Shown: one piece after another, positions 1-8,265 of the stretch | Position numbering within the stretch: the stretch's first letter is position 1 | Layout of the letters: each line of letters starts with the position of its first letter | Source of the DNA: Clostridia bacterium | GTDB lineage: Bacteria > Bacillota > Clostridia > Oscillospirales > Acutalibacteraceae | Length of the DNA: 64,000 nt | Assembly (NCBI GenBank): GCA_017407995.1 | Contig: JAFQVM010000031.1 | Location: 20,093 to 84,092, forward strand | Direction: 5' to 3' | Program-made: the position numbers and the translations under genes | Notes under the pieces: model-generated | What the model saw: the letters and a program-made list of their open reading frames with translations, nothing else | The model's database searches: none | What the model was told of the DNA's origin: nothing

Positions 1-51
1 AGTTATCTTTTCAATTTCTTTGTCAAGTTCAAGCTGATAGTTCTTCTTCAT
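1..51 (-). CDS. N-terminal fragment of an unidentified protein
   Basis: The gene runs off the left edge. Seventeen residues are visible (MKKNYQLELDKEIEKIT). A strong ribosome binding site (GGGGGTGA, about 57-66) precedes the ATG at 49-51. It lies downstream of the gltX-glnS operon on the same strand but behind a good terminator (91-136), so it is probably a separate unit or expressed by read-through. Too little is present to name a family. Confidence 0.7.
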   Translation of the reverse strand, partial: MKKNYQLELDKEIEKIT

Positions 52-90
52 GCCGTCACCCCCCTATATATGATAACTCTCTTAAAAGAA

Positions 91-136
91 AAAATCAACA
101 AAAACAGCGGATATGCTCTTGTGTGCATATCCGCTG
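91..136 (-). terminator. Intrinsic terminator of the gltX-glnS operon
   Basis: A perfect 12-bp stem (105-116 with 125-136) is followed on the minus strand by a T-rich run (91-104 read in reverse). It lies just past the stop codon of the 188-residue membrane protein. Confidence 0.85.
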
Positions 137-142
137 CAGTCA

Positions 143-709
143 TTAAGTTTTCTCCTCTTCTGCCTCTGCTTTCTTCTTTTTTGGTTCTATATTCGCAAAA
201 GTTGTCACAAGCAAGAATTTAGAAATAAACCTTATACCATCCGTCATAAAAACATGATATTCGGCTCCGCCTGTGGTATCACCGAAAGTATTACCCAGCA
301 CCATGCCGAGGTCAATCGAATTTTCCAAAATCACATCGGAAAGTCCAAAAAACACCAGGTTTGCCACAAAGAACAAAGCTATTCCTATCCACGCAATACA
401 TTGTATTGCCTTGCGCTTATATGACACAATGCTCATTACAAATATCGTCGCTGCTGACAGCAAGGTCAGCACAAAAAGCACTGCAAAAGCTATTGCATAC
501 GGCATTATGAGTTTAAAGGTTTGTGAAAGTTCGTCTGCACTGTTCGGGTTGTTTACAAGAAGTTCAATCAGCTGCTTTATGCTCAAGTTGTCCGGGAAAT
601 AAACTTCTTCAGGAGTTACAACATAATATCTGAAAGCTCCTACAAAAAATGCCCAAGGAAATACAGCAAAAGAAAAAATTGCTGTAAGAACGCGACCTAA
701 AATTTTCAT
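143..709 (-). CDS. Small integral membrane protein, unknown function
   Basis: A 188-residue protein of no recognised family. Hydrophobic segments near residues 8-28, 68-92, 103-125 and 158-172 suggest three to four membrane spans. The tail is highly charged (KKKKAEAEEEKT). It is the last gene of the gltX-glnS transcription unit: its start lies 17 nt past the glnS stop and a strong terminator follows it. The ribosome binding site is weak (GGTGTG), so it may depend on coupling to glnS. Co-transcription with tRNA synthetases does not by itself indicate a role in translation. Confidence 0.75.
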   Translation of the reverse strand: MKILGRVLTAIFSFAVFPWAFFVGAFRYYVVTPEEVYFPDNLSIKQLIELLVNNPNSADELSQTFKLIMPYAIAFAVLFVLTLLSAATIFVMSIVSYKRKAIQCIAWIGIALFFVANLVFFGLSDVILENSIDLGMVLGNTFGDTTGGAEYHVFMTDGIRFISKFLLVTTFANIEPKKKKAEAEEEKT

Positions 710-726
710 CTCTTCACACCCTTAAC

Positions 727-2391
727 TTATTTACCCCACGAGGAGTTAAGTGCAACTGTTCTGTTTATTACGATATTGTCAGGTGTACTGTTCTTGTCAA
801 CGCAGAAGTAGCCCTGACGCATAAACTGGAATACATCACCGGGCTTGCAGTCACGAAGTCCGCCCTCAAGCAGACAGCCCTCAAGTACCTTGAGTGAGTC
901 GGGGTTGACGTTTTCAAGATAGTCGCCCTCTCCATCTTCACCTGCAGGATTCTCGGTGTTGAACAGTCTGTCATAGAGCAGAATAGTGGCTTTTACATTG
1001 TCAACAGCACTTACCCAATGCAGAGTGCCTCTGACCTTTCTGCCGTCGGGCGATTCACCGCCACGGCTCTCGGGGTCATAGGTGCAGTGAAGGCAAGTAA
1101 CCTCACCGTTTTCATCTGTATCATATGAGTTACAGGTTACAAAATATGCGCCCTTAAGTCTTACCTCATTACCGGGATAAAGTCTGAAATACTTCTTAAC
1201 CGGCTCAGCCATAAAGTCCTCACGCTCAACATAGAGCTCTCTTGAGAATGTTACGGCTCTCTTGCCGAGTTCGGGCTTATCGGGATTTATCTCAACCTCA
1301 ATAGTCTCAGTCTTGTCCTCAGGATAGTTCTCAATAACAACCTTCAAAGGATTTAGCACAGCCATGGCACGGGGAGCGTTCTTATTAAGATTGTCTCTTA
1401 CGCAAGCTTCAAGCAGACCGTAGTCCACAACGCTGTAAGCCTTGGAAACACCTACACGGCTGATAAAATCACGCACAGCCTCTGCAGGATATCCTCTGCG
1501 GCGCATACCGCAAAGAGTTACCATGCGGGGGTCATCCCAACCGTCAACAATACCTTTTTCAACTAATTCAAGGCACTTACGCTTACTGGTTACGCAGTAG
1601 TTGAGGTTAAGACGTGCAAACTCTATCTGACGGGGCGGCTCTTCAAAGCCGATATTTTCAACAAACCAATTATAGAGAGGTCTGTGATTCTCAAACTCCA
1701 GCGAGCAAAGAGAATAAGTGACCTTTTCAGCAGCATCCGAAAGAGGATGAGCAAAGTCATACATCGGATATACGCACCACTTGTCACCTGTCTGATGGTG
1801 GGGCACATGAGCGATTCTGTAAATAACGGGGTCACGCATATTGATATTGGGGCTTGCCATATCAATCTTTGCACGAAGCACCTTTTCACCGTTAGCAAAC
1901 TCGCCGTCTGTCATACGCTTGAACAGGTCAAGGTTCTCTTCAACAGAACGTTCACGGTAGGGGCTGTTTTTTCCGGGCTGAGTTAGAGTTCCTCTATACT
2001 CACGAATCTCTTCGGGAGACAGGTCGCACACATATGCCTTGCCCTCTCTTATTAGCTTCAATGCGCACTCATATAGAAAATCAAAATAGCTTGATGCATA
2101 GTAAACTTCGTTCCACTTGTAACCGAGCCACTCGATATCCTCTTTGATAGCGTCGACATACTCAACATCCTCTTTTGAGGGGTTGGTGTCATCAAGACGG
2201 AGATTACATATTCCGCCGTACTTTTCCGCTGTGCTGAAATCGATGCAGATAGCTTTTGCGTGACCTATATGCAGATATCCGTTAGGCTCCGGAGGGAATC
2301 TCGTCTGTATACGGGTGTTGACCCCTGCTGCAAGGTCTTCATCTATAAAATCGGTTATAAAATTCGAATTGAGGTTTGTATTTTCTGACAT
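727..2391 (-). CDS. glnS: Glutaminyl-tRNA synthetase
   Basis: Class I synthetase that charges tRNA-Gln with glutamine in the cytoplasm. The 554-residue length matches bacterial GlnRS. The HIGH signature is at residues 41-44 inside [14 protein letters not shown], the substrate-binding stretch [10 protein letters not shown] is at 211-220, and the KMSKS-type loop is VTSKR at 267-271. A C-terminal beta-barrel anticodon-binding region follows. AAGGA sits upstream of the ATG. It lies directly downstream of gltX (20-nt gap) and is probably co-transcribed. GlnRS is not universal in Firmicutes, many of which make Gln-tRNA by amidation of Glu-tRNA. Confidence 0.96.
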   Translation of the reverse strand: MSENTNLNSNFITDFIDEDLAAGVNTRIQTRFPPEPNGYLHIGHAKAICIDFSTAEKYGGICNLRLDDTNPSKEDVEYVDAIKEDIEWLGYKWNEVYYASSYFDFLYECALKLIREGKAYVCDLSPEEIREYRGTLTQPGKNSPYRERSVEENLDLFKRMTDGEFANGEKVLRAKIDMASPNINMRDPVIYRIAHVPHHQTGDKWCVYPMYDFAHPLSDAAEKVTYSLCSLEFENHRPLYNWFVENIGFEEPPRQIEFARLNLNYCVTSKRKCLELVEKGIVDGWDDPRMVTLCGMRRRGYPAEAVRDFISRVGVSKAYSVVDYGLLEACVRDNLNKNAPRAMAVLNPLKVVIENYPEDKTETIEVEINPDKPELGKRAVTFSRELYVEREDFMAEPVKKYFRLYPGNEVRLKGAYFVTCNSYDTDENGEVTCLHCTYDPESRGGESPDGRKVRGTLHWVSAVDNVKATILLYDRLFNTENPAGEDGEGDYLENVNPDSLKVLEGCLLEGGLRDCKPGDVFQFMRQGYFCVDKNSTPDNIVINRTVALNSSWGK

Positions 2392-2411
2392 GAATTTTCA
2401 TTCCTTTCTGA

Positions 2412-4082
2412 TTAACTTTCGTACTTTTCGATAGCGTTTTGGATTCTTGACAACACACGTTGTCGTCCAATCAGCCTAATTATGGAATGAAGGTCGGGTG
2501 TGTTTCTTCTTGAAGTAATTGCAAGTCTTATAACAGTTGAAACATCACCTACGTGACCCTTGAATGCATCGGGATTCTTCTTGTACTCCTTGACATTCGG
2601 AGTAAAGCCCAGCGGCTCGCAAATCTCTTTGATTTTGGCAAACCATGTATCCTTGTCATCATCTATATCAAACACTTCAAGATACTTTTTGAGTATAGCA
2701 GCAGCATCCGCTGAACTGATGTTTTCAGGCAAAGTATAATCAGGGGTATAGATTTCATCATAGAAATACTCTACGAAGTCCTTGACCTGATTCCAGCTTG
2801 CAATATCCTTTCTGGGCTTGGGACAATCACGGTCAATAGAGAAGATGCCAACTGCATAATCCTCATCTGCCGTAAGCAGTGAATAAAGTTCGCTGTCATA
2901 CTCCTTTGACCAAGCTAATATATTATTAAGAATCTCTCTTGAACTCATCTTGGATATTATATTCTTGCTGACATCATTGAGCTTTGCCATATCAAACAGA
3001 CATCCGCTGACACTCATCTTTTTAAGATTGAACGGGAATTCCCAACAAGATGTATCGGGGTTCGCTCTGCGCCAATCCTCAAAGTTTGAGTTGAGAAGAG
3101 TCATAATATACTCTATAACACTCTCTTTAGGATAACCCTGCTCAACAAAGTAACTGACAGCCGCTTCGGGGTCCTTACGCTTTGAGAGCTTGCGCTTTGC
3201 ACCTGTCTCCTCGTCTATCTTCATAACCTGAGGAGTGTGAGCATACTTGGGTGCTCTGAAACCGCAAGCTTTAAACAAAGCTATGTGCTTGGGAACAGAG
3301 GATATCCATTCCTCACCACGGATAACGTGAGTTGTACGCATATAGTGGTCATCGCATGCATGGGCAAAATGGTATGTCGGTATGCCATCGCTCTTCAAAA
3401 GAACCTCATCTATAACATTCTCAGGCATCTCAATTTTGCCACGGATTATATCGTCAAAAAAGATTCTCTTATCTTCATCACCGTCAGAACGGAAACGCAG
3501 AACATACGGTTCACCCGCCTCAATACGTCTTTTCTGCTCTTCAAAGCTCAAATCACGGCACTTTGCCCACTTTCCAAAGTAACCTGTTATAGCTGCTCCG
3601 CCGTTCTCCTGCTCTGCACGGGTCTGGCTAAGCTCGTCCGCAGTGCAAAAGCAGGGATAAGCCTTACCCTCTTCAACAAGCCTCTTTGCAACAGCGTGAT
3701 ACACTTCAACTCTCTGGCTCTGAGTATACGGACCGTATTCGCCGCTCTCTGTTCCAAAGCCCGTAACGCCCTCATCAAAGCTCATGCCAAAGTTTTTAAA
3801 GCCGTTGATAATAGCGGACACACCGTCTTCAACCTCACGTTTTTTATCGGTATCTTCAATACGGAGATAGGTAATGCCTCCGCTTGCACGTGCGGTAAGC
3901 ACATCAACAAGCGCACCAAACAATCCGCCGATATGGAGATATCCCGTAGGGCTGGGTGAAAATCTCGTCACTCTCGCACCCTCAGGAAGATTTCTCAAAG
4001 GATATTTCTTTTCACAATCCTCAGGAGTCAGCCCTCCGTTGCCGAACAACAGCTCGGCAAGTCTCTTATTATTATCCGTCAT
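2412..4082 (-). CDS. gltX: Glutamyl-tRNA synthetase
   Basis: Class I synthetase that attaches glutamate to tRNA-Glu. The 556-residue product has the HIGH-type motif as HIGG (50-53) in FSPSPTGYLHIGG and the KMSKS-type motif as KLSKR (298-302). I chose the ATG at 4082 because GGAAG lies 8 nt upstream; an in-frame GTG at 4091 overlaps that site and would add three residues. At 556 residues it is longer than the usual ~480, with an N-terminal extension of about 35 residues before the Rossmann core. It is first gene of an operon with glnS, behind a good promoter at 4128-4157. Confidence 0.95.
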   Translation of the reverse strand: MTDNNKRLAELLFGNGGLTPEDCEKKYPLRNLPEGARVTRFSPSPTGYLHIGGLFGALVDVLTARASGGITYLRIEDTDKKREVEDGVSAIINGFKNFGMSFDEGVTGFGTESGEYGPYTQSQRVEVYHAVAKRLVEEGKAYPCFCTADELSQTRAEQENGGAAITGYFGKWAKCRDLSFEEQKRRIEAGEPYVLRFRSDGDEDKRIFFDDIIRGKIEMPENVIDEVLLKSDGIPTYHFAHACDDHYMRTTHVIRGEEWISSVPKHIALFKACGFRAPKYAHTPQVMKIDEETGAKRKLSKRKDPEAAVSYFVEQGYPKESVIEYIMTLLNSNFEDWRRANPDTSCWEFPFNLKKMSVSGCLFDMAKLNDVSKNIISKMSSREILNNILAWSKEYDSELYSLLTADEDYAVGIFSIDRDCPKPRKDIASWNQVKDFVEYFYDEIYTPDYTLPENISSADAAAILKKYLEVFDIDDDKDTWFAKIKEICEPLGFTPNVKEYKKNPDAFKGHVGDVSTVIRLAITSRRNTPDLHSIIRLIGRQRVLSRIQNAIEKYES

Positions 4083-4127
4083 TAGCCGCACTTCCGTTTC
4101 AAAAAAGTATACACTACAAAACTATAC

Positions 4128-4157
4128 ATTATATTATTGCAGAAATTCCCTTTTCAA
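4128..4157 (-). promoter_or_regulatory. Promoter of gltX-glnS
   Basis: Read on the minus strand: TTGAAA (4157-4152), an 18-bp spacer, then TATAAT (4133-4128). The transcript would start about 40 nt upstream of the chosen gltX ATG. Confidence 0.7.
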
Positions 4158-4210
4158 TCAAGTAAAGTTCAATAATTTCTTTAATAAAACTGTAAAAGTT
4201 TGTTTTACCA

Positions 4211-4239
4211 TTGATTTTTTGTCTATTTTGTTTTATAAT
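4211..4239 (+). promoter_or_regulatory. Promoter of the lipoprotein gene
   Basis: TTGATT (4211-4216), a 17-bp spacer and TATAAT (4234-4239) form a near-consensus sigma-A promoter 77 nt before the ATG. It is divergent from the gltX promoter. Confidence 0.75.
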
Positions 4240-4315
4240 CGAGTTAGTTTGTGTGTGCACTGATGTTTGCAGCACAACAAAAATCTTAAAAAGATAACTA
4301 TTTGGAGGTAAAACA

Positions 4316-5221
4316 ATGACAAAGAGAATTCTTGCACTCGTTATGGCTCTGTGCCTTGTTTTCGCTCTTGCAGCCTGCAACAACGGCGGCAATGATGATG
4401 AGACCACCACAGGTGCTGCAGACACAGCAGTTAACGGCGAAACAGTTGTCGATACAGCAGCAAACAACGAAACCGAAGCTGCTTCAGGTGACACAACCGA
4501 TGTATCCGCAGACGCTTCTACAGAAGCTGCTTCAGAGAACGAAACAGAAGCTGCTTCTCAGAATGAGGCAGACGCTCCCGCTAAAAAGCCTCAGACAACT
4601 GCTGAAATCCTTGAGTATTTCAACACAGCTATCAACAAGGTAAAGCCCAACTCAAAGAGCATTACTTGCAAATACCTCAAGAACAGCCAGGCCGGCAGAG
4701 CTGAACTCGGCAATCTTCCCGGATTTATTCAGGACATGGCAAACGACCTGATTTCCAGCAACATGGGTGAAGATGAGGCAAAGAAAAACAAGACTGTTAC
4801 ATCTGCTGCTGAAAAGAACGCATTGTTCGCTGTTGAAAACCAGTCATGGTCAAGCAAGCTCGGCGTTAATAACATTCAGAGCGCTACTCTTAAAGAGTCC
4901 AACGGTTCTTACATAATCACAATCAACGTTAAGCCCGATGAAGCAAGTGCTAACATATCATATGGTGCAGGCAATACTCCCAAAGCTTTCTCAGTTGTTA
5001 CCCCTAAGAGTATTACTGATAATGCAGGCCCTGCTGCAAGCATTATTAAGGATGTAAACATTGGTTACCGTAACGGTAAAATCGTTGCTACAATAGATGC
5101 AGCAACAGGTAATGTTACAGATGTTGATTACTACTTCGAGTGGAACCTTAAGCTTACCGCTGTCGGTATTAACGTTTCAATCTGGTTCGGCATCAACCAG
5201 GTATTCTCAATCGCTTGGTAA
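4316..5221 (+). CDS. Secreted lipoprotein, unknown function
   Basis: A 301-residue protein with a type II signal peptide: a basic start, a hydrophobic core and the lipobox LAAC with the lipidated cysteine at residue 21. It is followed by an 80-residue linker rich in Ala, Thr, Glu and Asp with repeated EAAS units, typical of surface lipoproteins that must span the wall. The C-terminal ~190 residues form a globular, beta-rich domain I do not recognise. GGAGG at 4304-4308 fixes the start. It is monocistronic or coupled weakly to the following gene. I infer an exported, membrane-anchored protein; the ligand or enzyme activity is unknown. Confidence 0.85.
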   Translation: MTKRILALVMALCLVFALAACNNGGNDDETTTGAADTAVNGETVVDTAANNETEAASGDTTDVSADASTEAASENETEAASQNEADAPAKKPQTTAEILEYFNTAINKVKPNSKSITCKYLKNSQAGRAELGNLPGFIQDMANDLISSNMGEDEAKKNKTVTSAAEKNALFAVENQSWSSKLGVNNIQSATLKESNGSYIITINVKPDEASANISYGAGNTPKAFSVVTPKSITDNAGPAASIIKDVNIGYRNGKIVATIDAATGNVTDVDYYFEWNLKLTAVGINVSIWFGINQVFSIAW

Positions 5222-5237
5222 GATAACAAACATAATT

Positions 5238-5260
5238 GAGGCAGGAAAAGCTCCTGCCTC
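5238..5260. terminator. Stem-loop after the lipoprotein gene
   Basis: A 9-bp perfect stem (5238-5246 with 5252-5260) with a 5-nt loop. It is followed by A-rich rather than T-rich sequence on the plus strand, so termination may be partial and read-through into the next gene is possible. Confidence 0.45.
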
Positions 5261-5293
5261 AAAAATATTCTAAAAAGATAAGGATGACACAAA

Positions 5294-5869
5294 ATGAATA
5301 AACCTGTTCTTATTGAAACATCTGCACGTCACGTTCACGTATCCGCTGAACATCTCGCAATTCTCTTCGGTGAGGGTTATGAGCTCACTCCTAAAAAGGA
5401 CCTCTCTCAGCCCGGTCAGTTCGCTTGTGAAGAGCGTGTCGCCGTTATCGGCCCCAAGGGTAGCTTCCCCGGAGTATCCATTCTTGGTCCTGTCCGCCCT
5501 GCAACTCAGCTTGAGATTTCTCTTACAGATGCACGTTCAATCGGTGTTGTCGCTCCCATCAGAGAGAGCGGTGATATTGAAAACAGCGGTGCTTGCAAGC
5601 TTGTAGGCCCCAAGGGCGAAGTTGAAATCGACTGCGGTGTTATCGCTGCAAAGAGACATATACACGCCACCCCCGAAGATGCTGAGAAATACGGCCTTGA
5701 GGACAAACAGATTGTCAGCGTAAAAATCGATTCAGACGGACGTTCACTCGTTCTCGGTGATGTTGTTGTCAGAGTAAGCCCGAAGTTTGCTCTTGCAATG
5801 CACATTGATACTGACGAATCCAACGCTGCCGGTGTTACACCCGGAATGATGGGCGAAATCATCGCATAA
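5294..5869 (+). CDS. pduL: PduL-type phosphate acyltransferase (phosphotransacylase)
   Basis: Interconverts acyl-CoA and acyl-phosphate, usually propionyl or acetyl. The 191-residue protein has the two family half-motifs containing metal-binding histidines: SARHVHVS near residue 10 and AKRHIHATPEDA near residue 120. The PduL domain begins within a few residues of the start, with no extra N-terminal encapsulation peptide, and no microcompartment shell genes are nearby. A housekeeping role in acetate or propionate formation is therefore more likely than a compartment role. No acetate kinase gene is in the window. AAGGATG precedes the ATG and a strong terminator follows. Confidence 0.9.
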   Translation: MNKPVLIETSARHVHVSAEHLAILFGEGYELTPKKDLSQPGQFACEERVAVIGPKGSFPGVSILGPVRPATQLEISLTDARSIGVVAPIRESGDIENSGACKLVGPKGEVEIDCGVIAAKRHIHATPEDAEKYGLEDKQIVSVKIDSDGRSLVLGDVVVRVSPKFALAMHIDTDESNAAGVTPGMMGEIIA

Positions 5870-5886
5870 CAAATACACATTATATT

Positions 5887-5919
5887 AAGGACTGCTTACA
5901 AGCAGTCCTTTTCTTTTTG
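5887..5919 (+). terminator. Intrinsic terminator of pduL
   Basis: An 11-bp complementary stem (5887-5897 with 5900-5910) is followed by a T-rich run ending at 5918. Confidence 0.85.
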
Positions 5920-6014
5920 AATATAAAAATATTGTCGAAAATCACTACCACACATTGAAAATTAAATATTATTATGATATTTTATTGGTGAAAGATGTAA
6001 ACGGAGGGGTTTTT

Positions 6015-6428
6015 ATGTGGTTTGTGTTAGCTCTTTTATCGGCAGTATTTGCAGCTTTGACATCAATTCTCGCCAAAGTAGGCATTAACGGTGTCGACTC
6101 AAATCTGGCTACTGCAATACGTACTATGGTCGTAGTTGTAATGGCATGGGCTATGGTGTTCATCACAAATGCACAAGGCGGGTTTGCGGAAATCAGCAAA
6201 AAAAGCTGGATTTTCCTTATTCTGTCAGGTCTTGCGACGGGAGCATCTTGGTTATGCTATTATAAAGCACTACAAATCGGGGACGTTTCAAAGGTCGTGC
6301 CTATTGATAAACTAAGCGTAGTTATAACACTGATTTTAGCCTTTGTTTTCCTGCACGAAAAATTTACTCCCAAGTCACTTGTAGGCACCCTGCTGATTGC
6401 CGCAGGCACTTTAGTTATGGTGTTGTAG
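6015..6428 (+). CDS. EamA-family (DMT superfamily) transporter, single domain
   Basis: A 137-residue protein with one EamA unit of four to five membrane segments, about half the length of the usual ten-helix transporters, so it probably works as a dimer. The ALSAVFAALTSILAKVG start and the C-terminal VFLHEKFTPKSLVGTLLIAAG stretch are typical of the family. The ATG at 6015 is chosen because GGAGGGG (6003-6009) lies 5 nt upstream; an earlier in-frame start lacks a site. The next gene follows after 15 nt, so the two are likely an operon. The substrate is unknown; small metabolite or amine export is usual for the family. Confidence 0.85.
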   Translation: MWFVLALLSAVFAALTSILAKVGINGVDSNLATAIRTMVVVVMAWAMVFITNAQGGFAEISKKSWIFLILSGLATGASWLCYYKALQIGDVSKVVPIDKLSVVITLILAFVFLHEKFTPKSLVGTLLIAAGTLVMVL

Positions 6429-6443
6429 TAAGGAGTTTTTGTT

Positions 6444-7037
6444 ATGATAAAAAATATTTTAAAAACCACAGCCGTACTGCTTGGCTCTCACGCCGTCATA
6501 TTTACTGCCGCCGCAATAAAGGCAGGAAAGGACAGCCTGAGCGACAAATTCTGTAACGTTGTAATTATCTTGGGTTGCAAAGTTAACGGAGATACACCAA
6601 GTGAAAATCTGGTTTCAAGAATAGAGCGTGCCGCTGAATATCTCAAAATGCATCCCTGCTGTATCGCAATTGCCACAGGTGGCAATTTTAGAGACGGCCA
6701 AAAAATTTCTGAAGCACAGGTGATAAAGGACGGGCTTATAAATCTCGGCATTGACCCTGAGCGCATCATCCTTGAAGAATCCGCTAAAACGACATATGAA
6801 AACTTTGAAAACTGCATTAAAATTATAGACTCTCTCAATCTTGAAAATCCCATCGTAGGCATACTCTCAAATGACTATCATCTGTTCCGTGCAGGGCTGA
6901 TAGCCGAGGATTCGGGACTTCACAACACTGTTAAAATAGGAGCAAAATCTCCCAACCCAATAGCGAGTTACGCCAGGGAAAATCAAGTCATTTTTGAGGT
7001 CTGGGGGAAGCGGCTCAAAAAAATTTTTACAAAATAA
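6444..7037 (+). CDS. YdcF/SanA-like DUF218 protein
   Basis: A 197-residue protein with an N-terminal hydrophobic anchor (residues ~8-26) and a DUF218 domain. Family motifs seen are VVIILGCKVNGDTPS, ATGGN followed by EAQVIKDGLINLGID, LEESAKTTYENFEN and SNDYHLFRAG. Members such as E. coli SanA and YdcF are linked to envelope integrity, and the fold resembles nucleotide-binding Rossmann proteins, but the reaction is not established. AAGGAG (6430-6435) supports the start. It is likely co-transcribed with the EamA gene and ends at a strong two-way terminator. Confidence 0.88.
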   Translation: MIKNILKTTAVLLGSHAVIFTAAAIKAGKDSLSDKFCNVVIILGCKVNGDTPSENLVSRIERAAEYLKMHPCCIAIATGGNFRDGQKISEAQVIKDGLINLGIDPERIILEESAKTTYENFENCIKIIDSLNLENPIVGILSNDYHLFRAGLIAEDSGLHNTVKIGAKSPNPIASYARENQVIFEVWGKRLKKIFTK

Positions 7038-7042
7038 AAACT

Positions 7043-7070
7043 AACACCCACCGAAATCGGTGGGTGTTTT
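7043..7070. terminator. Bidirectional intrinsic terminator
   Basis: An 11-bp GC-rich stem (7043-7053 with 7058-7068) is flanked by T-run on the plus side and A-run on the other side, so it can stop transcription from either direction. Confidence 0.85.
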
Positions 7071-7080
7071 CATGTTTTAA

Positions 7081-7535
7081 CCTAACAACATATCCATATA
7101 GCTTTTGAAGTTTGCGAACATGCCTGGCTCAGCTGTTTCAAGCTCAGGACAAAGCTCGTTAATTATATCTATGTAACTCGTGCACTTATATCCGTCAATA
7201 AGCACGATAGCTTCAGAATCGGACTGCTTGAGCTGATAGTCAAGCTCAAAACTTTATAGCTGGTGTTAACTGTTACAAGTACACCGCCCATTTTTGCGCT
7301 GCCGAAGAAGGTTAGCAGCCATGCAGGCACGTTAGTTCCCCAGATAGATATATATGAGCTTTTTTAGACCTAATGCCATGAAGCCTCTTGCTATAAATTC
7401 ACACTCTTTATTAAACTCTTTCCATGTTCCGAAATAGTCTCTGTCAGTGTAATCAATCATGTTGTCATCGAGATACTTCGCTGCCATTTCAGCAATCTGC
7501 TGTCCCAATGTCTTTTCCAGAAACTTCTACTGCAT
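7081..7535 (-). pseudogene. Decayed acyl-CoA synthetase (AMP-binding) N-terminal remnant
   Basis: No open frame spans this 550-bp gap, but joining three minus-strand frames gives a convincing AMP-binding ligase N-terminus. From an ATG at 7533-7535 the reading is Met-Gln-stop-LysPheLeuGlu, then TLGQQIAEMAAKY, later WKEFNKECEFIARGFMALG. After a frameshift near 7360 it continues WGTNVPAWLLTFFGSAKMGG and VLVTVNTSYK. After another near 7250 it continues YQLKQSDSEAIVLIDGY and YIDIINELCPEL, ending at 7081. The remaining ~400 residues are gone. An in-frame amber codon, at least two frameshifts and truncation mark it as dead. An intact but different ligase lies at 22794-24479. Confidence 0.85.
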
Positions 7536-7609
7536 TGAAACCGATACTTTCTTCGTTTTTTTCCCTTAAGGACGATTTTTATTTTTAATCGCAACGGTCA
7601 TTTGCAAAA

Positions 7610-8179
7610 TTAATATGTTCTCTCGCATATCTCATTGATTTTATCACGCAGAGCAATAAAATCCTCAAACGCATCGGGCTTCTGACGTGGGTTTCGCAGA
7701 AGCGATGCAGGGTGATATGTGCCCATAAATAGTCTGCCGTCTATTTCATAGAACACACCGTGTTCCTTTGTGACCTTGAAATCCTTTGAGATATAACGTT
7801 GAGCCGCAATTCTGCCTACACACACGACTATCTTCGGATTCATCATTTTTATCTGAGCGTCAAGCCAGCCTGCGCAAGCCTCCTGCTCCTCAGGAAGCGG
7901 GTCACGGTTCTGCGGAGGTCTGCACTTGACGATGTTTGCAATATATATGTTCTTGTCACGGTAGAGGTCAACGGTCGCCATGAGTTTATCAAGAAGCTGA
8001 CCGCTGCGTCCAACAAAGGGCTCACCTTTCAAGTCCTCTTGCTGACCGGGACCCTCGCCTATGAACATTACTTCAGCATTCTCATTGCCCACACCGAATA
8101 CAACATTTGTACGTGTATCGGCAAGCGGACATTTATGGCAATCCATACAGCTCGACTTAAGCTCTGCCCAACTATTCAT
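7610..8179 (-). CDS. Uracil-DNA glycosylase, family 4 (iron-sulfur)
   Basis: Removes uracil from DNA as the first step of base-excision repair. The 189-residue protein carries the 4Fe-4S ligands expected of family 4: CxxC at C14 and C17, then C86 and C102. The catalytic-pocket motif GEGPG is at 41-45 followed by QQED, and the HPAS motif is at 156-159. The start is the ATG at 8179 with AAAGGA 8 nt upstream; an upstream ATG at 8188 abuts that site too closely. It lies downstream of carB but behind a terminator, so it may have its own weak promoter or rely on read-through. Confidence 0.94.
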   Translation of the reverse strand: MNSWAELKSSCMDCHKCPLADTRTNVVFGVGNENAEVMFIGEGPGQQEDLKGEPFVGRSGQLLDKLMATVDLYRDKNIYIANIVKCRPPQNRDPLPEEQEACAGWLDAQIKMMNPKIVVCVGRIAAQRYISKDFKVTKEHGVFYEIDGRLFMGTYHPASLLRNPRQKPDAFEDFIALRDKINEICERTY

Positions 8180-8212
8180 AATAATCATCCTTTCGGATTT
8201 TTATGTCAACTC

Positions 8213-8250
8213 AAAACGCCGCTTTAAGGCAAGGTCACCCTAAAGCGGCG
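8213..8250 (-). terminator. Intrinsic terminator of carB
   Basis: A 10-bp stem (8217-8226 with 8241-8250) with a 14-nt loop, followed on the minus strand by TTTTGA. It sits 15 nt past the carB stop. Confidence 0.75.
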
Positions 8251-8265
8251 CATACATATTATTTG

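Noticed and set aside
3237-3959. 240-codon plus-strand frame
   Set aside because: Antisense to gltX with no ribosome binding site; the gltX reading has all catalytic motifs.
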